A stretch of 64,000 nucleotides of DNA. Source: Dendrophyllia cribrosa (Eukaryota > Cnidaria > Anthozoa > Scleractinia > Dendrophylliidae). Below, piece after piece: positions 24,651 through 35,257 of the stretch (position 1 is the first letter of the stretch; each line of letters begins with the position of its first letter). A program made the translations under genes and the position numbers. The DNA is taken from the NCBI GenBank assembly GCA_024195265.1, contig JAJLRJ010000006.1:18773001-18837000 (forward strand), in the 5' to 3' direction. Under the pieces are notes generated by a model. The model was not told the DNA's origin. It did no database searches and saw nothing but the letters and a program-made list of their open reading frames with translations.

Positions 24651-24807
24651 GTGGTCTACAGTGGTGATATGTACAAGATATTGTCCAGATCGAAACAATG
24701 CCAGACCTTCACTTCAATGCAACATCTGCAAGTCCTTTTTTCACCCTGAATGTGTGTTTCTTCCACAAACTGAAGCCAGGAAATTAAAAGACTGCTATGT
24801 TTGTACA
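24651..24807 (+). CDS. MBD-PHD-F-box-LRR gene, PHD-like zinc-finger exon
   Basis: It encodes ICTRYCPDRNNARPSLQCNI followed by CKSFFHPECV and KDCYVC. The cysteine and histidine spacing (C-x3-C, C-x2-C, HPEC, C-x2-C) is that of a PHD-type or closely related zinc finger, which usually reads histone tails. The acceptor is CTAG and the donor GTGAGT, and the exon leaves in phase 0. Confidence 0.7.
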
Positions 24808-24944
24808 GTGAGTTAGAACGATCCATTGTCATTACATTATGTAGTGAGTTCTTATTAGTATTATTAATGTCAAGCCAATAAAGAAGCTTGATATGTGGCT
24901 TTTTCTCCTCAGTACATCTCATCATCTCATCTCATCTCATCCTA

Positions 24945-25000
24945 ACAGGAATCAAACCCATGCCTTCCAATAACTAGTCAGGTGTTCAATCCATTGAGTC
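24945..25000 (-). repeat. tRNA-derived SINE-like fragment
   Basis: The minus strand has an A-box-like TTGACTCAATGG and a B-box-like GGGTTTGATTCC at tRNA-like spacing, without a plausible cloverleaf. Probably a degraded SINE. Confidence 0.4.
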
Positions 25001-25139
25001 AACAAGGACTCATGGAGAACTGAGCCATTTTCCTTAATTTAAATATGACAGACATCCTGCATTCTGCTAGGTTCAGCACTGTTGTTGAAGCGATATACTG
25101 AATGACAAGATGAGAGTGATTGTATGTCACAAGCATCGG

Positions 25140-25235
25140 GACAAAGAAAAAATCTGAGTCCTCGATGGGAATCGAACTCATGCCTCCCAATATGGTTTGG
25201 GAGAACTATAATTATATGTTGAAACACTAACCTAT
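25140..25235 (-). repeat. tRNA-derived SINE-like fragment
   Basis: Minus-strand B-box-like GAGTTCGATTCCC next to CATCGAGGACTC. The A-box half is poor. Remnant only. Confidence 0.4.
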
Positions 25236-25328
25236 CCAATAATTAGAATTTGAGTATAACCTCCATGAAGCCAACTCAATTTCTCTTATTTTGTAGTAAG
25301 GATTCAGTGGTTTTATGTTATCTTGTAG

Positions 25329-25462
25329 CACTGTTTGTTAGAAAAGAATCCAGATGCACTGAAGGTGAAAATCAAATTGACAGATGTGTGTCCTGTTCTC
25401 AAGTTGTCATTCGATTGCCTGCTTCATATTTTGTCTTATCTTCCACTCATTGACCTGTGCAG
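25329..25462 (+). CDS. MBD-PHD-F-box-LRR gene, F-box exon 1
   Basis: The exon runs from a TGTAG acceptor to an AG|GTATGA donor and encodes KLSFDCLLHILSYLPLIDLC. This is the N-terminal two helices of an F-box, the motif that docks a protein onto SKP1 in SCF ubiquitin ligases. It enters in phase 0 and leaves with two bases. Confidence 0.75.
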
Positions 25463-26418
25463 GTATGACACTCAGAGCTGTGATCTTAGATGGGGTAATT
25501 CTTTATCGTAAACTTTCATTTGGTGTTCAGTCCACCCTCAATTTCCTTATTTTACTGGGCAGTGAAAGGGCAATATACTAAATATTGGATTAACTGCAAT
25601 CTATAATGAAAGGCTCCTCTAAGCCAACTGGTGAATACAATACACTCTAAATAAAAGATTCTTTTTAACAAGAAAATTAACGATAGGAAAACTACATGAT
25701 GTTTCAATGACTTCATGTCATCATTGTTGAATGAATAAATTGACGATAACGGTAAAGCATATTTATAGAAATAAGGGTGTGAGAAAATAAATTAAATTAG
25801 AATGTGTGGCATGAAAGCATTTATGTAAAGAGTTTCGCGTGAATGGAATCCGCTTGCATGTTCAGTTTCAGCCTTTTCTTAATAAACAGCATTTCGAAAT
25901 TCATGGTTTATTGAGGTATACACTTGAGGAACAGATCCATATTGAAGTTGACATTTAGCTGCAGAGCTGAATGTTTTTGGTCGCAATTTTAGAAATATAA
26001 TAGCTTAAGTTAAGACTTTCAATAAAGTTTGCTAACTTCATCAAATTTCTGTTTAAAACCCTTTAACTCCCAAAAGTGCCAAACATCAAAATTCAAAGAA
26101 AATTCCAAATTTCACTTTGTAAAATATTGAAAAACAAATGGTAAAAGTACTGCTGAAGAGGTTTCATTTGAATGGTCACACCATAGGATTTCGTCAACAG
26201 ACTCATATGTTAGAACTAAACAACAAACCTCCATAATTGACTCAGGGAGTGAAAGGGTTAAAAATAAAAGAAAGTAAAAAAGAAATAATCGATGTCTTTA
26301 ACCCAATTGGAATGTGGGCCAGCGATTCCTGGTAGTGCTGGTTCAGAAACAGCACAACACTTGACTACAAATGCACAAGTATTTTAGCATGGTTAAATCT
26401 TAATATTAAATCTGTGTT

Positions 26419-26608
26419 CAGGGGCGGATCTAGGGGAGGGGTGCAGGGAGTGCGCCCCCCCCCCCCCCCCCCCCCCCACTGAGATGACCTGCATCTTTCT
26501 AATATAACTACATAACTAGTATTCTGCAAATTTGTTTACGTCACTCTTCAGTTACGTCATTCCTTAGAGGTGCACCCCCTCCTAAGAAAAATCCTGGATC
26601 CGCCCCTG
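26419..26608. mobile_element. hAT-like MITE with long C run
   Basis: Ends CAGGGGCGGATC and GATCCGCCCCTG, flanked by GTGTT on both sides (26414-26418, 26609-26613). A run of about 23 C lies inside. The CAGGG ends suggest hAT, although the visible duplication is 5 bp rather than 8. Confidence 0.65.
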
Positions 26609-26811
26609 GTGTTTATCTTGGAAAATCCATTTGAAGTCTTAAGATGGGTTTTTCAATTCTCCATCAAAGGACTCCAAATGCGAAACATCAGTTTATCGCG
26701 TTAATAATGTCCTCTTTCTCGGCAGTCAAGTATTCCTAATCTATGTTTCTTTGCATTTGGAATGGGTAAAAGGTCGCACTAGTGGAATTACCGATGAAAG
26801 TTTACAGCCCA

Positions 26812-26868
26812 TGGAAGGAAGGAAGGAAGGAAGGAAGGAAGGAAGGAGGGAGGGAGGAAAGGAGGGAA
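26812..26868. repeat. GGAA microsatellite
   Basis: About eight GGAA units grading into GGAGGGAGGA. Confidence 0.9.
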
Positions 26869-27238
26869 AATTTGCATATTTGTCCCTGTCTGGTATAACT
26901 CTTTCATAATGCCCTGTGTATTCATGAGTTAAAAAAGGAAAACTCCAAAAGATTTTGGTTGCATTTTTGTTTATTTAATTAAGCATTACCCAGTAGCCTT
27001 TAATAAGTTTTTGTTTGGAAAGTAATTTTTGTTGCGACATCGTCCAGTCCTTATCTCACATAGCTGCAAGTTCCATAAACATGCAATTAAAAAACATCAT
27101 AATTACAACTGCAAAGGGTTTCTCAGATGCCATAATATGTCCAACAATACCTTTATTCCTGATTAGCTGCAGATGGCATAACATGCAAAAACAGACATAC
27201 TATTATCCCATCACAAATGAGTATTTGCTTGTTTGCAG

Positions 27239-27290
27239 TGCAAGTTGTGTGTGCAGTATGTGGAATCAAGTGTCATCCCAGCCTATTCTG
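27239..27290 (+). CDS. MBD-PHD-F-box-LRR gene, F-box exon 2
   Basis: A 52-nt exon. Its first base completes a Ser codon, and it reads ASCVCSMWNQVSSQPIL, the 'A.VC..W......LW' half of the F-box. The GTGAG donor at 27291 opens the 21.5-kb intron that contains the Polinton. Confidence 0.75.
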
Positions 27291-27789
27291 GTGAGAAACT
27301 GAACTTTACTGTGACTTAATGACTCAAACTTTTGAATCTTGATTGTACTTACATGTAAACATGTAATCTTCAGACCACACCCGTTAACAATCTATGAGGC
27401 GGACTGCTGGCTGATCAGTGCGGTTAAAATGTTTGCCTTTGTTTTAACATGTAAAAAGGAAAGGTTCAGAGGCAATTGGTTGAAAATGGATTTTTCATAA
27501 ATGCCTTCGCTTACCTGTACCTCCAGAGGAGTTTAATTGGGTTCAAGATGTTCAAGTGTTTGACTGAGATGGTTGTTAATGACAGTGGTCTGTAATAGAG
27601 GTGCTTGGAGTGTTAACAATGTCTTTGTTGTTGTTTGGTGTCCACAATCTACCAGCTTTCATTCTGTCTTTATTACTTATGCACAGAGTGGCATGAGTTA
27701 AAATTTGCCCTCCGTTTTTCGTTTTCCTTTTTGTGTCACCATTTTGCATGCAAATATATGCATGCATATTTTAGTTTCATTATTAACCA

Positions 27790-28525
27790 GGGGCTGTATT
27801 CACGAAAGCATCCTAAGTCCAAAGAGCCTCCTAAGATATAACTTAGGAGATAACTGGTTTTCACGAAGACCAACTAACGTAAGATATGTCTTAATTTTTC
27901 TCCTAAACTTAGGAGGATAAAATTGACCTCCTAACTTATTAAAACATTTCTTGACGGGGGCTAAATTCGATTGTTGAGGAGTTTTACGTCGATTTTCAGC
28001 GTGATTATTGTGTATTACAATAGTTACCGATTGGATAAACATTTTAAAGCATTATATTGCTTTCCTAAGAAAAATTAAATATTTTCTAGTAATGACAAAC
28101 GACACGGTTAGTTACATATAGGCCTTCGTGTCATTAATGGGTTCCACATTTTTTTCTCATTGCATTTTTCGTGAAAATAAGCCCTTGTACAAGAAATATC
28201 GAAGTAGACCCTATGAAAATGATGATGGATTTGTTTGTTGCTTTCGCTACTGACCATGAACGAAGATATTATCAGTTTTGCTATCTTAAATTTGAGATAA
28301 AATAAAGGTTATTGTATTGTAACAACAATTTACACACTCAATACAAAATATTCATTCATGTAATTTTCATAACTTATTCAGTATTCATAAGAGCGCGCCA
28401 TATAAACTATCTCTGATTGGTTTACTTTTACTAATCGATAACTGCCCGCGACCATTAAAGTTAGGAGATGCTAAGTTACGCTTACCTTAGGATGGTCATA
28501 AGATATCGGTCGTGAATACGGCCCC
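27790..28525. mobile_element. Non-autonomous DNA transposon
   Basis: Imperfect inverted ends GGGGCTGTATTCACGA and TCGTGAATACGGCCCC, with internal TCCTAAG/CTTAGGA copies next to both. No transposase, and the target duplication is unclear. Confidence 0.6.
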
Positions 28526-28639
28526 AGGTCGTCGGGTCACCTACAAATTCTAAAAAAATGGCTGCCGCGTTCGGCATGTGCTTGGTTTTCAAAACCAGAT
28601 TTTCGTCTTATCGGAGTAATAACACACATTTAAAATATT

Positions 28640-29100
28640 CAAAATGGAAAGAGAAAGCTTTAAAGAATACTCAGAAGCAGCTATAGTGGAAAAAAAGGAG
28701 AGCTTTAAACAACGAAATCTTGCTTCGAGGAACTTCAAACGTTTTTATCAGTGCGGGGCGATACATATATTTCTTCTTCGGAAATCAAAACCAAAGAAGC
28801 GGAGTTTTAACCAATTTTCAAGCATCCAGAAGCAGCTATAGAAGCAGCTATAGTGGAGAAAAAGGAGAGCTTTAAACAATGAAATCTTGCTTCGAGGAAC
28901 TTCAAACGTTTTTATCAGTGCGGGGCGATACATATATTTCTTCTTCGGAAATCAAAACTAAAGAAGCGGAGTTTTAACCAATTTTCAAGCATCCAAGGGA
29001 CTTTACCGTAAAAAATTACATTTTTCGATGGGAATTTATGTTTGTGATTGACTTTTCCTTTGTGTTCTCATTAGTTTTGGAGAAATGTTTATAAAACTTC
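28640..29100. repeat. Tandemly duplicated dispersed repeat
   Basis: About 150 bp (containing GAGAGCTTTAAACAA and CTTGCTTCGAGGAACTTCAA) occurs at about 28695-28812 and again at about 28857-28995. A diverged relative of the whole unit, with the same trailing TTTTTCGATGGGAATTTATG, is at 62660-62975. Confidence 0.65.
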
Positions 29101-29179
29101 TTAAATTCAGTATTGATATCCATCATGTTATGTAAACAAAACATATGATGACCGTTGGCACCGTTTTTTATCTTTTTTT

Positions 29180-29354
29180 TTCTTAGTAGGCCAGATAAGC
29201 GTACGAAGAGTTTTGCCTCGGAGCTTTTTGTTATTTTTATTTCTGTTTGTTTCCATAATAAAGACTGTCGTTATAACCATACCAAGATTGCCTCAGAGCT
29301 TTTTGTTATTTTTGTTTCTGTTTGTTTCCATATTAAAGACTGTCGTTATAAGTG
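29180..29354. repeat. Two tandem 75-80-bp units flanking the Polinton
   Basis: Two copies of a unit with AGCTTTTTGTTATTTTT and AAAGACTGTCGTTATAA. The second ends at the Polinton target duplication. Sequence from this region continues on the right side at 47233. Confidence 0.65.
29349..29354. repeat. Polinton target-site duplication, left
   Basis: TAAGTG, repeated at 47233-47238. Six base pairs is the Polinton hallmark. Confidence 0.92.
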
Positions 29355-29455
29355 AGTAGATAGGAAAGAAGGGTTCTGGCACACTCTTCAACCGCCCCTT
29401 TTTAACACAATTTCTAATTCTTTTCACTTTTCTCCTACTTTCACCACTAACTATG

Positions 29456-29481
29456 AATTTGCATGCGATCGCATGCAAATT
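29456..29481. promoter_or_regulatory. Perfect 26-bp palindrome in the left terminal repeat
   Basis: ATTTGCATGCGATCGCATGC and its completion form an exact palindrome. It contains ATGCAAAT, the octamer bound by POU proteins, in both orientations. It is mirrored at 47106-47131. A role as a protein-binding or replication site is inference. Confidence 0.5.
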
Positions 29482-29814
29482 GTTCCAAATTTACATATCC
29501 TGACTCATAAAAATTAACAAAATCATCAAAAAAAAGCTGCTAAATTTTCAGCATTTTACAAATTCTCTGCAAAAAATCATCGTACAATTATTTAAAAATC
29601 AACAAAATCCATCTTGTTCACCAAAAAATTCTCATAAAATCAAACAGATACATTCGTTAATGAAAAATTCTCATAAAATCAAACAAATCCATCAGTTCCC
29701 CTAAAATCCCACAAAATTCATCAGAAATGAATTTTGTTTGAAAAACAGCGGTTGAAGAGTTTGCCAGAACCCTTCTTTCCTATCTACTCAGGGAGGGAAT
29801 AAAGAAAGATAAAA

Positions 29815-29905
29815 TTTATCCCCAGAAAACTTTATGGGAATAAAAAAATTTTCCCCAGAAAACTTTATGGGAATAAAAAATTTATTCCCCAGAAAACTTG
29901 GGAAT
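29815..29905. repeat. 33-bp tandem array, left (3 units)
   Basis: Three units with CCCCAGAAAACTTTATGGGA. The right terminal repeat has five, which accounts for the 65-bp length difference between the two repeats. Confidence 0.85.
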
Positions 29906-30247
29906 AAAATCAATTTCATTTTGAAAAACTCAAATCAAAACTTTTATTGGAAAGAAAAAAATAAAAATTCATTTGTTTTTTTATTTTTTTCTTTCCAATA
30001 AAAGTTTTGATTTGGAAAAGATTTTTCTTCAAATTAATTTCATTTAGGGGAAGATCTCCTTCAAAATCAATTTCATTTTTATTTTTTTCTAACTAAAATC
30101 CATTTTTTCATGAAGTTTTATGTTAAAGATAGGCTTATCTCTCTTTTTCCCCTCTGTTTATTTCCTATAATTTAGTCCACTCTTTTCAGGAAATAAATAT
30201 ATAAAATCTTATTTTATTTTTTTATTTCGTTTTTATATTTAACTAAA

Positions 30248-30829
30248 ATGGCGAAACAAACAGACAAACATTTTACAATTTCAGATGGGAAAAAAACCAA
30301 AACATTCACCTCTATCAATTCTGCTGCTAAAGAATTTAACATTTCAAATTGTGCAATCACAAATGCTTTGAAAAAAGGAAACACATCTATCACCAGAAGA
30401 TCGGATAAGAAAAAATTCTTTCTCGGAGAACCAAAACCAAAATCAAAACAATCAGATACAGAATTTTCTTCACTTCCAATGGATGAGGAATGGTTTGATA
30501 AATTCAAGATAATAGTTCCAAACATGGATGAGTTTGGTAAAGGGATTGTTAATATATTATTTATGGATGAGGACATCGCATTTGATTGGAAAAAAAGAGA
30601 AATTTTATATAATGAGGAAACTGTTTCATTTTTCAAGATTATCTCCGTTATCTGTAAAGTAGCATTTCCGATTAACAGAGATTATTGTTTGGAAGAACAG
30701 AACAAAAAATTATCTGTTGGGGAAAAAAATGCAATTGACTTGAAACGATTGAATTTCATTTCCAAAATGAGGAAAAATGAAAGAACCTTTCAAGTGGATT
30801 TATTCAATAAAATCAAGAAATATAAATGA
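30248..30829 (+). CDS. Terminal-repeat gene, putative NUMOD1-like DNA-binding protein (left copy)
   Basis: A 193-residue protein encoded inside the inverted repeat and therefore present twice; the translation at 45693-46274 is identical. Residues about 8-60 look like a NUMOD1-type helix-turn-helix: FTSINSAAKEFNISNCAITN, a Lys/Gly turn and RRSDKKKFFLGE. The rest is unrecognised and charged. A paralogue with the same N-terminal pattern is at 34715. The start is the ATG in ACTAAAATGG. A DNA-binding role, possibly at the termini or in transcription, is inference. Confidence 0.75.
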   Translation: MAKQTDKHFTISDGKKTKTFTSINSAAKEFNISNCAITNALKKGNTSITRRSDKKKFFLGEPKPKSKQSDTEFSSLPMDEEWFDKFKIIVPNMDEFGKGIVNILFMDEDIAFDWKKREILYNEETVSFFKIISVICKVAFPINRDYCLEEQNKKLSVGEKNAIDLKRLNFISKMRKNERTFQVDLFNKIKKYK

Positions 30830-30938
30830 AATCTATTTCACAGCTGAAAATCAATGACTAATAGCTAAAGTTTTCCAGGAAAAAAACTTTTTCTCCTGAA
30901 AAAGTTTTTTATTTCAAATTTGCTTCATCAACCACTTT

Positions 30939-33900
30939 TTATCCTTTTGGAGGAGAAGACAATCTCCAATGACCAATAGCCAAAGTGTTCACTCCATCAT
31001 CCATTACAACTCTCTTATCATCATAAGCACTCAAAGCCACTTTCAAAATCTGCTCAGTGAAAATCTCATGCAGATGTGATCGGAGAGAAACATTTTTCAT
31101 TGGAGGAAATTTTTCACCATGAAGAACACGCATAAAATCTTCATGTGAAATCTTATTCCTGACAACATTCTTTTTTGTTCCCTTTGCTTTCTTGATTCCT
31201 TTTCCTTCATCCATCTTTATGGAATAACATTTTGCTCTCAATCCAGCAAATTCACGAATGATTTTTCCTCCAGCTTCATCTTTAAACATTCCTAAAATTT
31301 TCTTGTTTTTCCCAACAGGAAAACCATTTTTCACAGCGAAATGATCTTTCGGATATCCAGATGTGTCAAACCATTTCTCAACATCCTCAGCAGTATCAGC
31401 AAAGAAATCATCAGTTTCAATCTCTAAAATAAGGGAATCTGTATCAGAATAAAGAACTTTCACATTCTCCCACTTTTTTTTCACATATCCATAATGAAAT
31501 TTGAACATATGAATTTTGGAGAGATCAAGAATGGCTGCTCCAACAAAGATTGGTTTATTCAAAACAACTTTTGTTTTCCTCATATGAACAGCTGCAACTT
31601 TATCTCCAAATTTAGCCGCGTGTTTAAAGTTGATTTTTTTCACCAAGTTTGCTTTTTTCTTCCTATCATTTACCAGTTTCATATCAATTCTATTCCTAAC
31701 ATTTTCCATGGTTTTCCCGTAAACAGCATTGCTTGCCAGTTTGAAAAGATCTTTCTCAAAATCGTTTTTGGCTGCTGTTCTCAGTTTCGTATTCCATTCA
31801 ATGAAAGGTTTCATGAAAGCTTCATTTCTGAATCCAATTCCTCTCCAAATCTTTTTCAGTTTCATTCCCAGGGAAAGAAAGAGTCTCAAACTCCTTCCAT
31901 CCAAAACCATTTTTTCCTTATCCATCAAGTTGGGAATTAACTTTTTGAATCCACCAACTTCCAAAAGTTCTGGTGCTAAAGGAAAATCATTGTGGAAATC
32001 ATGATTTTCTTTTGGATATTCCAAGTCAACTTCCAAAACACATCCATAACCTTCCTCATCAATAATCTTCTCCCATTTCTTCAAAACCCCTTCACTCAAC
32101 CATTCAAATCCTCCCACAGGGAGTGGTTGCACCATCGCAGTTGGATAAAGGGAATTTGCATCGAGATAAACGATGAACTTTGATGGTTGGGAAGGATCAA
32201 AATCTTCCATGAATTTGTTGTTTGCCTGAGAAAATCTGTGAAAGACTGTGGAAACTCCTCCACGAATTTGCCTTTCAAAAAACCGAAACATTTCCACATC
32301 TCCTTCACAAATCAATTCCAACTCAACTCCTGTCATCTTCAACATAGCATCCCAAAAGAAAGAGGGGGCAGTCAAAAACCATGCGGGGTCCAACAGATAG
32401 TTTTCCAACAAAACTTTCCTAAAATTTTCCACCACATCTGTCAGGAGAAAAACATCCGTCTTCAAATAGAGATCATGATATTCTCCCATGTTAGACATCC
32501 CAAATTTTCTCCAGACATTTTCAGCATGAGCAAAATCTTCATCTGAAATTCCTTCTCCAGACAACTGGGAGAAAAAAGCATCTTTCCCAGGAAGTTCACA
32601 ATTAAATTTCTCAAATGAATCCATGAATTCATAGGGAAAAACTCCTTTTCTGGAAAGCAAATCAACTTCATCATCATTTGGGAAAAATCTTTTCAAACAA
32701 TGCAAATCATTTTTTCCCAAATTTCCAACAAGATTTGCCAAAGAAGAATTCATAAATTTCAGGGAGTCAACAAAGCGAATCTCATGTTTCAAATCATGTT
32801 TTTTTCCCTCTTCATCTTCAAATGTTCCCCAAACAATTTTCAGTGAGAAAGAAATATATTTTTCATCATTGTTTGGGATTGCATCAATCTCCCCAAATTC
32901 ATTTCCCATGTTTTTGATGAAAAGATGGGAATCATATCCATCTAAATTGTGAATGAAGACTGGAGTGAAATCTGGCACTTTCGCTTGCAAATTACAATAT
33001 TCATGAGCAGCTCCGCGAAATTCCCCAGTCAGATGACAATGATCAGCAACTTTTTTTTCCTCAATCTTTTTCCTGCAAAGCCAACAAATATCAGTTTTCT
33101 GGAATGCTTCCTTTTCTCCTTTCTTCCAAAGAATTCTCTTCCAATTTTTTCTCAGCATTGGTCTTCGCACATCATTCAGAATCCATTTCACCTGATCAAC
33201 TAATTTCACCAGAAACTCTCTCCCAACATCATCTCCTTCTTTTCCACGAAAGAAAACTGGGGAGAAATCAACCCCAACTTGACTCACAGGAAGAAAACAA
33301 AAGCTGCAGGGAACATGATGCTGAATTTGCTCTGTTTTTTCCCCAATTTTCTTTTCTGTTTTCTCCAAAATCGACTCAAAATCAGCGTAGATGACAAAGG
33401 GAACAGTTGTTGCGCATTGAACTTTCTTGAATTTCATGATTGATTTTTCTGGAGGGAGAACAGCTTTCACTCCATCATCCATACAAAATTCATGATGAAC
33501 GTCAAATGTTTTTTTGGAGTTAAATGAATTGAGACAACCATCACAAACATGCCTTTGGTTTTTATTTTTTGAATCTTCTCCAAACCACAATCGATTCAAA
33601 TTCTTCACCAAAGCGAAATGTTCATTTTCTCCGCTTTTCAGTTTGAAAAGAATCACATGATTCTCTTTCTTTTCCCTTGCTTTTCTCAAAGTCATGATTT
33701 GTTTCCCATCAACAATCCCCAAGACATTCACAGAAATGTTATTTTGTCTTTCAAATCTGTCAATGTCTCTCCATGAAATGGGGAATGAAATTCCTTCCCA
33801 ATTGAATTCCTCGCATTGTTTTCTCAACAAAGGAGTGATTCTTTGTGGGTTTTTCTCCACAGGATTTTTCCATCTTCCAATGCACCACTTGAAGCACTCA

Positions 33901-34679
33901 TCATCATTTTCATTTTTCATGTTTGTCAAAGCTTTTTTTGCAGCAAGCCAATCAGGAAGAGGAATGAATTTTCCAACAGTTATTTCATCCAGATGAATTT
34001 CCAATCTTTCAACTCGCAATAATCTCCAGTTGCTTCTTCCCCTTTGGAAATTCCGCATGTTTTCCAACATTCTCTCATTCATTTCTCTCAGCAATTTTTC
34101 CAAGTCAGTTCCCTCAAAAACTTCTTCAACTAGGGAAGAAAAGAAGGCATCATTTTCAATGGTTGTTCCCTGCGCTAAATCATGAGAAATCATTCTGCAA
34201 ACCAAAACCATTTTCACTTTGAACCCAAAATGTTTCTTCAGAATTTCAACTACATTTCCTTTCACGTTCTTCAAGAATCCTTCTGCGGAATATCCTTCTT
34301 TTCCATTTATAATAAAAGTCGATCCACCTAATCCCGGTTTTTCTTCAATATCAAACTCAGGTCTCTTCAGCATTTCTCCAATCTTTGTGTTTAACTTCAA
34401 AAGTTTTTCCCGAGCTTTTTCCTTCAGATTCCAATCAACTCTTTTTTTTATCTTTCCAAACCAGGAATTCATTGAATCAATGGATGATTCAATAATGTTT
34501 GGCACTCTTTCTGGAAGAACTTTTTGTTCAGTTGATTTCACTTCAGGAAAAGATGTTTTCTTGATGATTTTTCTCTGTGGGTTTTGCAACTCTTTTTCCA
34601 GATCAGCTTTTTTCATCCTGGAGAATCCAATCATTCCTTCCGAACGTGCACGATCTTTCAATTCTTTTAAAGTTGGCAT
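30939..34679 (-). CDS. POLB: Protein-primed family B DNA polymerase
   Basis: About 1246 residues; replicates the element from its ends. I start it at MPTLKELKDRARSEGMIG, because the upstream ATG at 34709 only adds ten residues of T-run translation. The N-terminus is SAP-like. A CDGCLNSF zinc-finger-like segment lies near residue 385. Exonuclease motifs are YADFESILE (about 430), HNLDGYDSHLF (about 580) and YLKTDVFLLTD (about 740). An HNH-like zinc insert (CWLCRKK...DHCHLTGEFRGAAH) lies near 536. Polymerase motifs are DANSLYPTAM (A, about 843), KLASNAVYGKTMEN (B, about 983) and YSDTDSLI (C, about 1078). All catalytic motifs are present. The last seven codons lie in the terminal repeat. It is divergent from the gene at 34715, with 35 bp between the starts. 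Confidence 0.95.
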   Translation of the reverse strand: MPTLKELKDRARSEGMIGFSRMKKADLEKELQNPQRKIIKKTSFPEVKSTEQKVLPERVPNIIESSIDSMNSWFGKIKKRVDWNLKEKAREKLLKLNTKIGEMLKRPEFDIEEKPGLGGSTFIINGKEGYSAEGFLKNVKGNVVEILKKHFGFKVKMVLVCRMISHDLAQGTTIENDAFFSSLVEEVFEGTDLEKLLREMNERMLENMRNFQRGRSNWRLLRVERLEIHLDEITVGKFIPLPDWLAAKKALTNMKNENDDECFKWCIGRWKNPVEKNPQRITPLLRKQCEEFNWEGISFPISWRDIDRFERQNNISVNVLGIVDGKQIMTLRKAREKKENHVILFKLKSGENEHFALVKNLNRLWFGEDSKNKNQRHVCDGCLNSFNSKKTFDVHHEFCMDDGVKAVLPPEKSIMKFKKVQCATTVPFVIYADFESILEKTEKKIGEKTEQIQHHVPCSFCFLPVSQVGVDFSPVFFRGKEGDDVGREFLVKLVDQVKWILNDVRRPMLRKNWKRILWKKGEKEAFQKTDICWLCRKKIEEKKVADHCHLTGEFRGAAHEYCNLQAKVPDFTPVFIHNLDGYDSHLFIKNMGNEFGEIDAIPNNDEKYISFSLKIVWGTFEDEEGKKHDLKHEIRFVDSLKFMNSSLANLVGNLGKNDLHCLKRFFPNDDEVDLLSRKGVFPYEFMDSFEKFNCELPGKDAFFSQLSGEGISDEDFAHAENVWRKFGMSNMGEYHDLYLKTDVFLLTDVVENFRKVLLENYLLDPAWFLTAPSFFWDAMLKMTGVELELICEGDVEMFRFFERQIRGGVSTVFHRFSQANNKFMEDFDPSQPSKFIVYLDANSLYPTAMVQPLPVGGFEWLSEGVLKKWEKIIDEEGYGCVLEVDLEYPKENHDFHNDFPLAPELLEVGGFKKLIPNLMDKEKMVLDGRSLRLFLSLGMKLKKIWRGIGFRNEAFMKPFIEWNTKLRTAAKNDFEKDLFKLASNAVYGKTMENVRNRIDMKLVNDRKKKANLVKKINFKHAAKFGDKVAAVHMRKTKVVLNKPIFVGAAILDLSKIHMFKFHYGYVKKKWENVKVLYSDTDSLILEIETDDFFADTAEDVEKWFDTSGYPKDHFAVKNGFPVGKNKKILGMFKDEAGGKIIREFAGLRAKCYSIKMDEGKGIKKAKGTKKNVVRNKISHEDFMRVLHGEKFPPMKNVSLRSHLHEIFTEQILKVALSAYDDKRVVMDDGVNTLAIGHWRLSSPPKG

Positions 34680-34714
34680 TTTGAATGAAAAAAAAAAAAA
34701 TGTTTTCATTTAAA

Positions 34715-35197
34715 ATGAAGTTTTCAATCCAGGAAGAAGGAAAAGAAAAGCAGATTTTTTTCACATTCAAAGAAGCATCAGAAAAAACTGGTATTCCGAA
34801 TTCCACCATTTGGAGGTTCATCAAAAACAATTCAGAAAACAAAAAGTTCACCAGAAAATCAGATAAAAAAGTTTTCTTCATTCAGGAAGAAATAACAGAT
34901 AAACCTTTTCTCCAAGTTGATGGAGAAGATATTTTTGATTGTGATGAAATAGAAAAGTTTGGAATTTCAAACACAGTTTTTTTCAATCAAATTCTCAGGA
35001 AGAAAAACCATTTCCTTGATTCGGAGGAGATCTCTCACCGCATCACATGGAAATCTCCTGAATTTGATTTCCTTATTGATAGATTGAGGGAAAATCAAAG
35101 GGATGCAAAAATCATTCAAAAGGCTAAAAAGAAATCATGGCCAAAATCAACCATAAATCACGCTTTAGTTTTTGTAAATGATAAAGACCATATTTAA
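34715..35197 (+). CDS. Putative NUMOD1-like DNA-binding protein 2
   Basis: About 160 residues starting at the TTTAAAATG at 34715; an ATG at 34685 in the same frame would add ten residues of Lys/Phe. The N-terminal half, with TFKEASEKTGIPNSTIWRFI then RKSDKKVFF, matches the pattern of the terminal-repeat protein (SINSAAKEFNIS..I, RRSDKKKFF). The two are therefore probable paralogues with a helix-turn-helix. The C-terminal half is unrecognised. It shares a 35-bp divergent start region with PolB. Confidence 0.7.
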   Translation: MKFSIQEEGKEKQIFFTFKEASEKTGIPNSTIWRFIKNNSENKKFTRKSDKKVFFIQEEITDKPFLQVDGEDIFDCDEIEKFGISNTVFFNQILRKKNHFLDSEEISHRITWKSPEFDFLIDRLRENQRDAKIIQKAKKKSWPKSTINHALVFVNDKDHI

Positions 35198-35257
35198 AAA
35201 GTTTGAATTTTCATTTCCAAGAAATGAAAAAAAATTATTTTTTTTTCTCCAAAGAAA

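Larger units (their letters stand above)
29355..30959. repeat. Polinton terminal inverted repeat, left (1605 bp)
   Basis: It matches the reverse complement of 45563-47232. The outer 434 bp (29355-29788) is itself bounded by inverted copies of AGTAGATAGGAAAGAAGGGT. A 33-bp array (three units here) follows, then the gene at 30248. The repeat ends 20 bp inside the 3' end of the PolB gene. Confidence 0.92.

Noticed and set aside
31494..34713. Long plus-strand ORFs opposite PolB
   Set aside because: Shadow frames of the polymerase gene without domain character.
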